Positions 1 to 6,691 of a DNA stretch of 24,987 nt are shown one piece after another. A program made the position numbers and the translations under genes. The DNA comes from a virus, in the IMG/VR virus record IMGVR_UViG_3300033143_000660, positions 1 through 24,987 of that record; one strand, 5' to 3'. How positions within the stretch are numbered: position 1 is the first letter of the stretch; each line of letters starts with the position of its first letter. The notes beneath the pieces are model-generated. The model saw nothing but the letters and a program-made list of their open reading frames with translations, had not been told where the DNA came from and made no database searches.

Positions 1-1
1 G

Positions 2-1312
2 GAGGAAGCTCAGAAGTTCAACGGTGGTAAAGATGGGTTTAATGGCAGCCCTCCTCCTAAGCTAAGGCGGCCAGACGGGAAGGTGATTGATTTTGGTGCA
101 GCTTCCAAGGTAGGCGACGAGCAACATTGGCAGGGTAATCCACATGACTTAATTGGTATTGACGAAGCTACTCACTTTGCCGAGATACAAATAAGAACAT
201 TAATGGGCTGGTTGCGTTGTGCAGATGATCCCAATCAGAGGAAACGTGTGGTGCTTGCGACCAATCCTCCATTATCTGCTGAAGGTTTGTGGGTTGTGGA
301 ATGGTTTGCTCCATGGCTAGACGATAAGCATCCAGACCCGGCTAAACCGGGAGAGCTGAGATACGCTGTACTGGACACTGAAGACAAACACGTTTGGGTT
401 GATGGCCCTGAACCTGTGTGGATGGAAGATAGAAAGAAGCACATCACTCCAAAGTCATACACGTATATCCCTGCTTCTGTACAAGATAATCCATTTTTAC
501 ACGGGACTGATTACGACAAAGAATTAGATTCTATGCCTGAAGAGCTTCGGTCTGTCCTCATGGGTGGGTTCAAGACTTCATTCAGGGATGCTCCGAATCA
601 GGTCATACCGACTGAATGGGTGAGATTAGCCCAACAGAGATGGCGACCTGATCCCCCGCGAGGCATTCCTATGTGTTCGATAGGTGTAGATGCTACTGGT
701 GGTGGCAGTGATCCATTGGTGATAGCGCCAAGATATGATGGCTGGTACGCGCCAATAGTCTCAATACCTGCTAAATCAATCCCTAAAGATAGAATTGGTA
801 GCGTGAGTGCTGGGCACGTTATTGCTAACCGTAGGAATAGCGCAACTATCGTTGTTGATCTTGGTGGCGGTTACGGCGGCTCAATGTACGAGATACTAAA
901 TGAGAATGAGGTTGACGTACAAGGATACAAGGGTGCTGAGAAGTCTACTCGAAGAAGCAGGGATGGTAAGTTAAAGTTCACCAATACCCGTACAGCGGCA
1001 TTATGGTTGTTTCGTGAAGCACTTGATCCCGGTCAGCCCGGTGGCTCGCCAATATCATTACCGCCCGGAGCCAAGGTTCTAGGTGATTTAACGGCAGCAA
1101 CCTACAAAGTAACGCCTAACGGCATAGCAGCGAAGTCAAAAGAAGATGTCTGCAAAGATTTAGGTCGATCTACAGACGATGGAGACGCAGTAATTATGGC
1201 TTGGTACTATGGGGCCAAAGAAAGTAATTCAGCATTAGAATGGATTGAGCAGAAGAGGACGTTTAACAAGCGTGGCCAATCTCCTAAAGTAATTAGCGGA
1301 AGGAGAAGGTAA
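2..1312 (+). CDS. Terminase large subunit, 5'-truncated by the window edge
   Basis: Large terminase: the ATPase and nuclease that packages DNA into the prohead through the portal. The reading frame is open from base 2 through the GTG at 83, so that GTG is not the real start; the N-terminal ATPase part with Walker A lies outside the window. Counting from the GTG, a Walker B-like LIGIDEATHF (D27, E28) is followed by the coupling-type motif VVLATNPP (residues 56-63). The RNase H-like nuclease half follows, with likely metal-binding acids in GVDATGGGSDP, in IVVDLGGGYGG and in the late DDGDAVIMAWYYG. The order and spacing are those of a complete C-terminal two thirds. The gene ends in a TAATG overlap with the next gene. 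The family call is firm; no nearest relative is claimed. Confidence 0.93.
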   Translation, partial: EEAQKFNGGKDGFNGSPPPKLRRPDGKVIDFGAASKVGDEQHWQGNPHDLIGIDEATHFAEIQIRTLMGWLRCADDPNQRKRVVLATNPPLSAEGLWVVEWFAPWLDDKHPDPAKPGELRYAVLDTEDKHVWVDGPEPVWMEDRKKHITPKSYTYIPASVQDNPFLHGTDYDKELDSMPEELRSVLMGGFKTSFRDAPNQVIPTEWVRLAQQRWRPDPPRGIPMCSIGVDATGGGSDPLVIAPRYDGWYAPIVSIPAKSIPKDRIGSVSAGHVIANRRNSATIVVDLGGGYGGSMYEILNENEVDVQGYKGAEKSTRRSRDGKLKFTNTRTAALWLFREALDPGQPGGSPISLPPGAKVLGDLTAATYKVTPNGIAAKSKEDVCKDLGRSTDDGDAVIMAWYYGAKESNSALEWIEQKRTFNKRGQSPKVISGRRR

Positions 1313-1638
1313 TGGGTAAGAAAGGCAACATTAAGGATACATTAGTACAGTTAGGGTATGACGCGGATGTTATGAATGTTATGGATAAAGCTAAATTTCA
1401 TCCTGGCGGCGAAACATTCAAGAAAGGTGGCAAGCTAGAAGCTCCTGATGTACGTGAAGAGCGTAAGGCTACTCAAGCAGCCGCTAAGGAAAAGATAGCA
1501 GCAAGAGGACGAATTAAACCTATTCCTGATCCAGAAACAGGTAAGGCGGAGCGTAGGAAGACTGCATCCAGACGCAGGCAGCGTAGAGGTGGACGAGCTT
1601 CTACTATCCTCTCTGGCGCAAGTGAGACATTAGGTTGA
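1312..1638 (+). CDS. Small basic phage protein with GRASTILSG tail
   Basis: This 108-residue protein is of unknown function. The start ATG overlaps the terminase stop (TAATG) and is preceded by AGGAGAAGG. The C-terminal third is very basic (an RRKTASRRRQRRGG stretch) and ends with GGRASTILSGASETLG. Short proteins ending in R-rich plus GRASTIL-type tails are, to my knowledge, frequent beside terminase and portal genes in podoviruses, but their role is not established. The middle (about residues 40-80) is Lys/Glu/Ala-rich and probably helical. Its position between terminase and portal suggests a head-assembly or packaging accessory role; DNA binding by the basic tail is only an inference. Confidence 0.75.
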   Translation: MGKKGNIKDTLVQLGYDADVMNVMDKAKFHPGGETFKKGGKLEAPDVREERKATQAAAKEKIAARGRIKPIPDPETGKAERRKTASRRRQRRGGRASTILSGASETLG

Positions 1639-3242
1639 ACGCCAAGCATATCAAAGAGACGGTAGAAAAGTTATTCGCTGATCGAATGACTTACATTACG
1701 TTGCTTCAGGAGATTGCAGAGAACTTCTATCCTGAGCGCGCAGATTTTACTGTCCGCAGGCAGCACGGCAATGAGTTTGCTGGCAACTTGATGACCTCAT
1801 ATCCTATTTTAACTCGGAGAGACCTGGGTGATCAGATCGGAGCTATGTTACGACCCACTGAAAAAGAGTGGTTCAGAATGGCTCCTGAAGATGACGAGAG
1901 GGAGAACAACGAAGCCAAGCGATGGCTAGAGAGGACAGCCAAAATACAGCGTAGGGCTATGTATGCTCGTGGTGCGATGTTTAATAGAGCTATGAAAGAA
2001 GCTGACCACGATTACTCAGCATTTGGACAATGTGTTGTGAGCTGTCGGCTGAATGGTGAGGCTAATGGTCTTATTCATCGTAACTGGCATTTAAGAGATG
2101 TTGTCTGGCAGGAAAATGAAGAGGGCAAGGTGGGAACTATTGGTAGGAAGTGGAAGCCATTTGCTCGTGATCTTGTCCGATTATTCAAGAAGGTTGATGA
2201 GAAAGTCACGCGGATAGCAGATAAAGAGCCATTCAAAAAGATTAATTGCCTGCATATTATCTGTGAGGCCGATATGTATGAAGGTGAAGCCAAGGGGAAA
2301 CCATTTTGGTCTATTTATTACGACACTGAACATGATCATGTAATGGAAGCTGTACCTGTGTGGAATCAAGAATACGCAATATCCAGATGGCAGACTGTTT
2401 CAGGTTCTCAGTATGCTTTCAGCCCTGCAACTATCACGGCGCTGCCTGATGCAAGATTAATCCAGTCCATGACTTATGCCTTATTGGAGGCTGGTGAGAA
2501 GGCAGTAAACCCACCTTTGATAGCAACCGTAGACGCTGTGAGGTCTGATGTATCGACCTATGCAGGTGGTTTAACGTGGGTAGACCATGAGTATGATGAG
2601 AAGTTAGGCTCTGCGTTAAGGCCGATCACTCAAGACCTGAGAGGACTTCCTTTTGGCGACGAGATGATCAACGACTCTCGATCAATGATTGCTCAAGCCT
2701 TCTATCTGAATAAGCTTTCACTACCAGAAAGAGCGCCAGAAATGACCGCTTACGAGGTAGGACAACGGGTTCAAGAGTACATTCGCGGCGCATTGCCCAT
2801 CTTTGAGCCTATGGAATCAGAGAGAAACGGTACTGTTTGTGAGCTGGACTTTGATATTCTGATGAGAGCTGGTGCTTTTGGTTCGCCTCACGATATACCG
2901 CCAAGTCTTAAAGGGATGGATGTTGAGTTTAAATATGAATCACCCCTACATGACGTTATTGAACAGCAGAAAGGACAGAAATTCCTTGAAGCAAGAGAGC
3001 TTCTAGCCTCGGCGGCTGAATTTGATCCAACGTCATTATACATTATGGATACACCAACAGCTTTAAGAGATGCAATGACATCGGTTGGGATACCTGCTGA
3101 ATGGGTACATTCTAAGCGTGATGTAGAAATATCCGTTAAACAGGCTCAAGAGTCCCAGCAGACTACCCAGATGCTAGAAACAATGCAGCAAGGCGCTGAT
3201 GTAGCTGCAACCATAGCTCCAGTTGAGGCAGCAATGCAATGA
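1635..3242 (+). CDS. Portal protein (T7-type head-to-tail connector)
   Basis: Portal: the ring at one capsid vertex through which DNA is packaged and ejected and to which the tail adaptor binds. At 535 residues it matches the size of the T7 gp8-type connector (536). The N-terminal pattern VEKLFADRMTYITLLQEIAENFYPERADF is the usual opening of the phage head-to-tail connecting protein family, which supports the TTG start at 1635 over the first internal ATG at 1686. TTG overlaps the previous stop as TTGA and has only a weak AGG upstream, so initiation is probably coupled to upstream translation. The C terminus is Gln/Met/Ala-rich and probably helical, as in other portals. It is followed by an ATGA overlap. 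Confidence 0.93.
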   Translation: MNAKHIKETVEKLFADRMTYITLLQEIAENFYPERADFTVRRQHGNEFAGNLMTSYPILTRRDLGDQIGAMLRPTEKEWFRMAPEDDERENNEAKRWLERTAKIQRRAMYARGAMFNRAMKEADHDYSAFGQCVVSCRLNGEANGLIHRNWHLRDVVWQENEEGKVGTIGRKWKPFARDLVRLFKKVDEKVTRIADKEPFKKINCLHIICEADMYEGEAKGKPFWSIYYDTEHDHVMEAVPVWNQEYAISRWQTVSGSQYAFSPATITALPDARLIQSMTYALLEAGEKAVNPPLIATVDAVRSDVSTYAGGLTWVDHEYDEKLGSALRPITQDLRGLPFGDEMINDSRSMIAQAFYLNKLSLPERAPEMTAYEVGQRVQEYIRGALPIFEPMESERNGTVCELDFDILMRAGAFGSPHDIPPSLKGMDVEFKYESPLHDVIEQQKGQKFLEARELLASAAEFDPTSLYIMDTPTALRDAMTSVGIPAEWVHSKRDVEISVKQAQESQQTTQMLETMQQGADVAATIAPVEAAMQ

Positions 3243-3499
3243 AGAATGGCGCTTTCAAGCCCGCAGATTACGAGGCAGCAGACGCTACCGCTATTCAACA
3301 ACTGGAAAGAGGTGAGGCTAGTCCTGAGCTACAGAAAAGAGCTTTGAAGTGGATTATCGAAGAAGTTTGTAAGACTAATGATATGTCCTATCGCCCCGGC
3401 GATACTCACGAGACCGCCTTTGCTGAAGGAAAAAGATATGTAGGGAATCAGATTATCAAGATGTTAAAGCTTAACCCAAGTAAACTGAGGAGAGAATAA
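3239..3499 (+). CDS. Bbp19-like small phage protein
   Basis: This 86-residue protein begins in an ATGA overlap with the portal stop. The C-terminal half contains THETAFAEGKRYVGNQIIKML, which looks like the conserved part of the short Bbp19-type proteins that lie just after portal genes in BPP-1-like podoviruses (an aromatic or Ala, then xxGxRxVGxxI). The N-terminal half is helical and charged. No catalytic motif is visible. The function is unknown; the place between portal and scaffold suggests a role in head assembly. The family assignment is by pattern memory and moderately sure. Confidence 0.72.
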   Translation: MKNGAFKPADYEAADATAIQQLERGEASPELQKRALKWIIEEVCKTNDMSYRPGDTHETAFAEGKRYVGNQIIKMLKLNPSKLRRE

Positions 3500-3500
3500 A

Positions 3501-4349
3501 ATGGCTGAAGCAGCAGAAGTTATCGAAGAAGTGGTGGAAGAGGTTGTAGAGCCTGCACAGTACCCTGATACATGGCGTGAGAACTATGCTGGCGAGGATG
3601 AAGGCAAACTAAATGCTTTATCCCGCTATGCAAGTCCTAGCGCGGCGTTTGATGGCCTTATCGCGGCTAATAATAAGATGCGGTCAGGCGAGTATAAAAA
3701 GGTCTCAGAGTTCCCCACAGAAGGCACAGACGAAGCAAAGGCCGAATGGCGAGAGGGTAATGGTATTCCTGCCTCTGCCGATAAGTACGATCTGACATTT
3801 GATGACGGTCTTGTGGTTGGTGAGGACGATAAACCGATTATCGACGACTTTCTTGAGTTTGCTCACGGAAAGAACATGCCTGCCAATATGGCCAAAGAGG
3901 CTATTGAATGGCATTACCAGAACGAAGAGAAGATTGTCGAAGCAATGGCTGAGAATGATGCCAAGATTCAAGCTGAAACAGAAGATGCTCTACGTGCTGA
4001 CTGGGGTACAGAGTATCGCGCTAATTTAAACCGGATTAACGGTCTTCTTGATACCGCTCCAGATGGAGTAAAGGATAAGATATGGGGAGCCAGATTTGCA
4101 GATGGTTCTCCCTTGTCTTCTGATCAGGGGGCTTTGAAATGGCTGATTGATATGGCTCTCGACATTAATCCTGCTACCACATTAGTCCCAGGTGCCGGTG
4201 ATAACCTCAAGGGCGCTATTGAGGACGAGATGAAGAACTTTGAAAGTATGATGGGCAATAAGAACTCAGAATACTGGAAAGGGCCAAAAGCTGAAGGTAA
4301 TCAGCAGCGGTACAGAGACCTTCTTGAAGGCAAGGAAAAAATGAAGTAA
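3501..4349 (+). CDS. Capsid assembly scaffolding protein
   Basis: Likely the internal scaffold that organises capsid subunits into a prohead and then leaves. It is 282 residues (T7 gp9 is about 307), highly acidic, with a Glu/Val repeat at the N terminus (EVIEEVVEEVVE), then a motif common in phage scaffold-like proteins, RYASPSAAFDGLIAANNKM, and EWREGNGIPASADKYDL (about residues 81-97). A long helical stretch runs from about 115 to 170 and a charged Lys-rich tail closes the protein, as expected for capsid binding. The start ATG follows GAGGAGAG at a normal distance and sits 2 nt after the previous stop. It lies directly upstream of the capsid gene, the usual place for a scaffold. No protease motif is seen. 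Confidence 0.85.
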   Translation: MAEAAEVIEEVVEEVVEPAQYPDTWRENYAGEDEGKLNALSRYASPSAAFDGLIAANNKMRSGEYKKVSEFPTEGTDEAKAEWREGNGIPASADKYDLTFDDGLVVGEDDKPIIDDFLEFAHGKNMPANMAKEAIEWHYQNEEKIVEAMAENDAKIQAETEDALRADWGTEYRANLNRINGLLDTAPDGVKDKIWGARFADGSPLSSDQGALKWLIDMALDINPATTLVPGAGDNLKGAIEDEMKNFESMMGNKNSEYWKGPKAEGNQQRYRDLLEGKEKMK

Positions 4350-4363
4350 CGCATTAGCGGTTG
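4349..4363 (+). repeat. 15-base intergenic motif, copy 1
   Basis: ACGCATTAGCGGTTG here matches ACGCACTAGCGGTTG at 19337-19351 at 14 of 15 positions. Both copies lie in the two clear breaks of the late operon, just before the capsid gene and before the tail-spike pair, and both are followed by an AT-rich run. A phage promoter or regulator site is the simplest inference; only two copies were noticed by eye. Confidence 0.5.
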
Positions 4364-4367
4364 CTAA
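4354..4367 (+). other. Short hairpin after the scaffold gene
   Basis: TTAGC (4354-4358) and GCTAA (4363-4367) form a 5-bp stem around GGTT, five bases after the scaffold stop. No U-tract follows, so it is not a convincing terminator. It overlaps the 15-base motif shared with 19337-19351 and the candidate -35 box, so it may be incidental. Confidence 0.3.
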
Positions 4368-4389
4368 CATATTAATACTAAACTATAAA
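4361..4389 (+). promoter_or_regulatory. Sigma70-like promoter before the capsid gene
   Basis: TTGCTA (4361-4366; 4 of 6 to TTGACA) and TATAAA (4384-4389; 5 of 6 to TATAAT) are separated by exactly 17 bases. Transcription would start near 4396, giving a leader of only about a dozen bases before the capsid Shine-Dalgarno and start. The same stretch also contains TAATAC and ACTATA, which recall parts of a T7-type promoter but with wrong spacing. Boosting capsid expression at this point would be expected. Confidence 0.45.
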
Positions 4390-4398
4390 CTCAACTAT

Positions 4399-4402
4399 GG
4401 AG
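4399..4402 (+). promoter_or_regulatory. Shine-Dalgarno of the capsid gene
   Basis: GGAG with a 6-nt spacer to ATA at 4409. It is the only good ribosome-binding signal between the scaffold stop and the capsid coding region, and it is what points to 4409 rather than TTG 4469 as the place of initiation. Confidence 0.5.
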
Positions 4403-4408
4403 TAATCC

Positions 4409-5248
4409 ATACTAACACCAAAGCACGGCCCCGGATCGGTCAGCGTCAGCCTTGAGCAGCGATCTTCGTTGCTTCGGGCCACGGTGACTACCGAGGCGGT
4501 AATTAAGGGTAATCAAGCTGTCTTTCTTGTTGCAGATTCAGGCACAGCAGAGACAGTAACCCGAGGCGTAAACGGACTAATCCCCGCTCGTGCCGATAAC
4601 TTAACCCAAAACACTGCAACACTGACAGAAGAGCATGACTTAGTTCGGAAGACAGGATTCAACATCTTCGCCTCTCAGGGTGATCAACGTCGAATCATGC
4701 AGGAAACCACAATGGGTACAGTGAATCGTAAGATTGACGACCAAATCACTACTGTCTTGAATACTGGAACGGTAACGGTTGGTGGCACTACTACGGTTCC
4801 TAATGTTGACCTGTTCCAGAGTATGTCTGTGAAGCTACAGAATGCCTCTGTTCCATGGGATTCAAATATTACCTTGTTGTGCCAACCTTCATTCCTTGCC
4901 TATCTTGAGCAAGCACCGGAGTTCGCTAGCGCGGATTACACACCGGTACGGCCTTATGCTGGCGATAGCGCAGAATGGAAAGATCAACCCATGGCATATC
5001 GGTGGAGGAATACATTGATTATTTCCCATCCAAATCTGCCGGGCAAAGGAACCAATAGCGAGAAATCGTTCTTGTATCACAAGTCTTCAACTGGTCATGC
5101 TGCTGATACCTCTGGTATGGGCGTTGCGGTCGGTTATGACGACGAACAGGATTATTCATATGCACGTTGCACTATGTATATGGGTGGTGTTCTCTTGCAA
5201 AACTCAGGCGTTGTCGTGGCTACTCACGATGGCTCTGCTTACGCTTAA
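4409..5248 (+). CDS. Major capsid protein; start codon unresolved (ATA?)
   Basis: Major head protein with the HK97-type fold. The segment LEQRSSLLRATV, then the AETVTRGVNGLIPARADNL region, a following Asp/Glu-rich strand and RKIDDQITTVLN, fit the Phage_capsid_2-like family, in which the QxxSxLRxxV block lies near but not at the N terminus. The frame is closed by TAA at 4403-4405, and the only ordinary start is TTG at 4469, which has no Shine-Dalgarno and would cut off LEQRSS. GGAG at 4399-4402 stands 6 nt before ATA at 4409, which would give 279 residues. ATG at 4397 is in frame but gives only ATG-GAG-TAA. I therefore place the start provisionally at the ATA; a base error there is an equally good explanation. 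The C-terminal end is secure (stop 5246-5248). Confidence 0.85.
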   Translation: MLTPKHGPGSVSVSLEQRSSLLRATVTTEAVIKGNQAVFLVADSGTAETVTRGVNGLIPARADNLTQNTATLTEEHDLVRKTGFNIFASQGDQRRIMQETTMGTVNRKIDDQITTVLNTGTVTVGGTTTVPNVDLFQSMSVKLQNASVPWDSNITLLCQPSFLAYLEQAPEFASADYTPVRPYAGDSAEWKDQPMAYRWRNTLIISHPNLPGKGTNSEKSFLYHKSSTGHAADTSGMGVAVGYDDEQDYSYARCTMYMGGVLLQNSGVVVATHDGSAYA

Positions 5249-5254
5249 GGAGGT
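5247..5254 (+). promoter_or_regulatory. Strong Shine-Dalgarno AAGGAGGT
   Basis: A full AAGGAGGT, overlapping the capsid stop codon, 5 nt before ATG 5260. It fixes the start of the next gene at 5260; the open frame extends upstream to 5167 but that part lies inside the capsid gene and reads as an out-of-frame shadow. Confidence 0.8.
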
Positions 5255-5259
5255 GTGAA

Positions 5260-5604
5260 ATGTCTTATGTAGGCTCAACAGCAGCATCGTCTGTCGCTAA
5301 TCCTCCTATGCTTATTGCACGAGGCGGTCTAGCACCGACGAATAACATTAACTCTACTTCGGTAGCAGAGGGACAAGGTTTGTGGATGTATAACTCCTCT
5401 AATCTGTCTACTGACATTATGGCATCAAACTTCTTCACAGACGGTCAACGTCTGGGTATGAGGAATGGTGACGTTATGTTGGCTACTACCTTTAGCACGG
5501 AGAGTTCAACGGGTCATATTCTGGTAACAGGTATTATCTCAGGTGTTTCGACATCTGGCGCTAATCTGTCTACTGGCGGTTCTATGACTTCAACATTTGC
5601 TTAA
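5260..5604 (+). CDS. Small virion protein, candidate capsid decoration/cement protein
   Basis: This 114-residue protein is rich in Ser, Thr, Gly and Asn and poor in charged residues, with predicted beta structure and no membrane segment. A WMYNSSNLSTDIMASNFFTDG segment followed by LGMRNGDVMLA is reminiscent of small phage proteins that follow capsid genes. Its place directly behind the capsid gene, its consensus-strength ribosome-binding site (so high expression) and its size suit a cement or decoration protein, but I see no decisive motif. It could instead be a head-fibre or unknown structural protein. The start at 5260 is set by the Shine-Dalgarno. Confidence 0.75.
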   Translation: MSYVGSTAASSVANPPMLIARGGLAPTNNINSTSVAEGQGLWMYNSSNLSTDIMASNFFTDGQRLGMRNGDVMLATTFSTESSTGHILVTGIISGVSTSGANLSTGGSMTSTFA

Positions 5605-5627
5605 CCACTTGGGAGTCTTGGGGAAAC

Positions 5628-6050
5628 ATGAACCGCATGAAGAGCGGTGATTTCGTCCGTACTCTGTGGGTAGTAACCGCAGAACAGGGTACGACCAAAG
5701 AAGATATTATGAATCCTAGCTACTGGTCACACGTAGCCGCACAATTCCGTCCTTATGATCGTATTGAAGTTCGAGTAGATGACGGAGTTTATTTTGCAGA
5801 ACTTCTAATCCTTGCCTGTGATCGTACATGGGCCAAGGTTAAAGAATTAAGTTTCCATTCATTGACTAATTCAGACGTATCAATGACTCAAGCCGAAGAA
5901 GAAATGGCTGAGTTTGAAGTCCTATGGAAAGGCCCGGTAAACAAATTCAGTGTCATTCGTAAGTCTGACAGCACTGTAATTAAGAATAAGATGGAAAAGG
6001 ATGAGGCTAACAAATTCCTTGCAGGCTACAAGAAAACCATTGAAGCATGA
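5628..6050 (+). CDS. Conserved phage head/neck-region protein, function unknown
   Basis: This 140-residue protein carries NPSYWSHVAAQFRPYDRIEV followed by a DGVYFAELLILAC strand and WAKVKEL. I recognise this pattern from conserved hypothetical proteins located between capsid and adaptor genes in podoviruses; their role is not known to me. The fold is probably a small beta barrel followed by a helix (residues 88-140) ending in a Lys-rich tail. The start ATG at 5628 follows a weak GGGG; the ATG at 5637 is an alternative that removes three residues. It ends in an ATGA overlap with the adaptor gene. A structural or assembly role is inferred from position only. Confidence 0.78.
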   Translation: MNRMKSGDFVRTLWVVTAEQGTTKEDIMNPSYWSHVAAQFRPYDRIEVRVDDGVYFAELLILACDRTWAKVKELSFHSLTNSDVSMTQAEEEMAEFEVLWKGPVNKFSVIRKSDSTVIKNKMEKDEANKFLAGYKKTIEA

Positions 6051-6691
6051 GTACGTCCCGTCTCAAGATATATAATTCCGCGCTAATGATTTGCGGAGAA
6101 AGGCAGCTTGCCTCTCTGACTGAGGAGCGTGAGCCTCGTCGCTTGCTTGATACAGTTTGGGATAATGACGGTATTGAGGCATGTCTTGAGATGGCACAAT
6201 GGAAGTTTGCCATGAGAACAGTTCGTATTGATTACGATGCCGACATAACGCCTAGTTATGGGAATCGGCGAGCTTTTACCAAGCCTGATGACTGGGTGAT
6301 TACTTCTGCTGTTTGTTCTGATGAATACTTTAATACCCCCCTTTTGAGATACGTCGATGAGACGGGGTATTGGTATGCCGATATTGATGAAATTTACGTC
6401 CGATATGTATCTAACGATTCCTCTTATGGGAGTGATTTATCTCTATATCCTGCTACTTATGCAGACTTTGTGGCGGCGCACTTTGCCTCAAAGGTTATAT
6501 TCAAGCTTACCTCTGATGAGAAAAAGCGCAATTCTGTTATTAAGTGGGAAGAAAAGAAACTCAAGATAGCCAAGAATAAAGATGCGATGGCTGGCCCCAC
6601 ACAATTCCCAGCACCGGGCAACTTCGTACAATCCCGCTCTCGCTTAGGAGGACATAGAGACCGTGGCTCCCGCAATCAGTTGATCGGCTGA
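6047..6691 (+). CDS. Tail adaptor protein (T7 gp11 / tubular A-like)
   Basis: Adaptor ring that attaches to the portal after packaging and carries the nozzle. It has 214 residues (T7 gp11: 196). The N terminus RLKIYNSALMICGERQLASL, followed by TEEREPRRLLDTVWD, CLEMAQWKFAMRTVR and later YPATYADFVAAHFASKVIFKL, is characteristic of this helical-bundle family shared by T7- and P22-type adaptors. The C terminus is basic and Gly/Arg/Ser-rich (SRSRLGGHRDRGSRNQ), again typical. ATG 6047 overlaps the previous stop as ATGA, and its stop overlaps the next ATG as TGATG, so adaptor and nozzle are translationally coupled. Confidence 0.88.
   Translation: MSTSRLKIYNSALMICGERQLASLTEEREPRRLLDTVWDNDGIEACLEMAQWKFAMRTVRIDYDADITPSYGNRRAFTKPDDWVITSAVCSDEYFNTPLLRYVDETGYWYADIDEIYVRYVSNDSSYGSDLSLYPATYADFVAAHFASKVIFKLTSDEKKRNSVIKWEEKKLKIAKNKDAMAGPTQFPAPGNFVQSRSRLGGHRDRGSRNQLIG

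Noticed and set aside
4373-4395. T7-type promoter (TAATAC...ACTATA)
   Set aside because: The two words are 3 rather than 5 bases apart and GGGAGA is absent; the sigma70 reading fits better.
5167-5259. N-terminal extension of the 114-residue protein
   Set aside because: It would overlap the capsid gene; translation is Cys/Arg-rich and unlike the rest, and AAGGAGGT points to ATG 5260.
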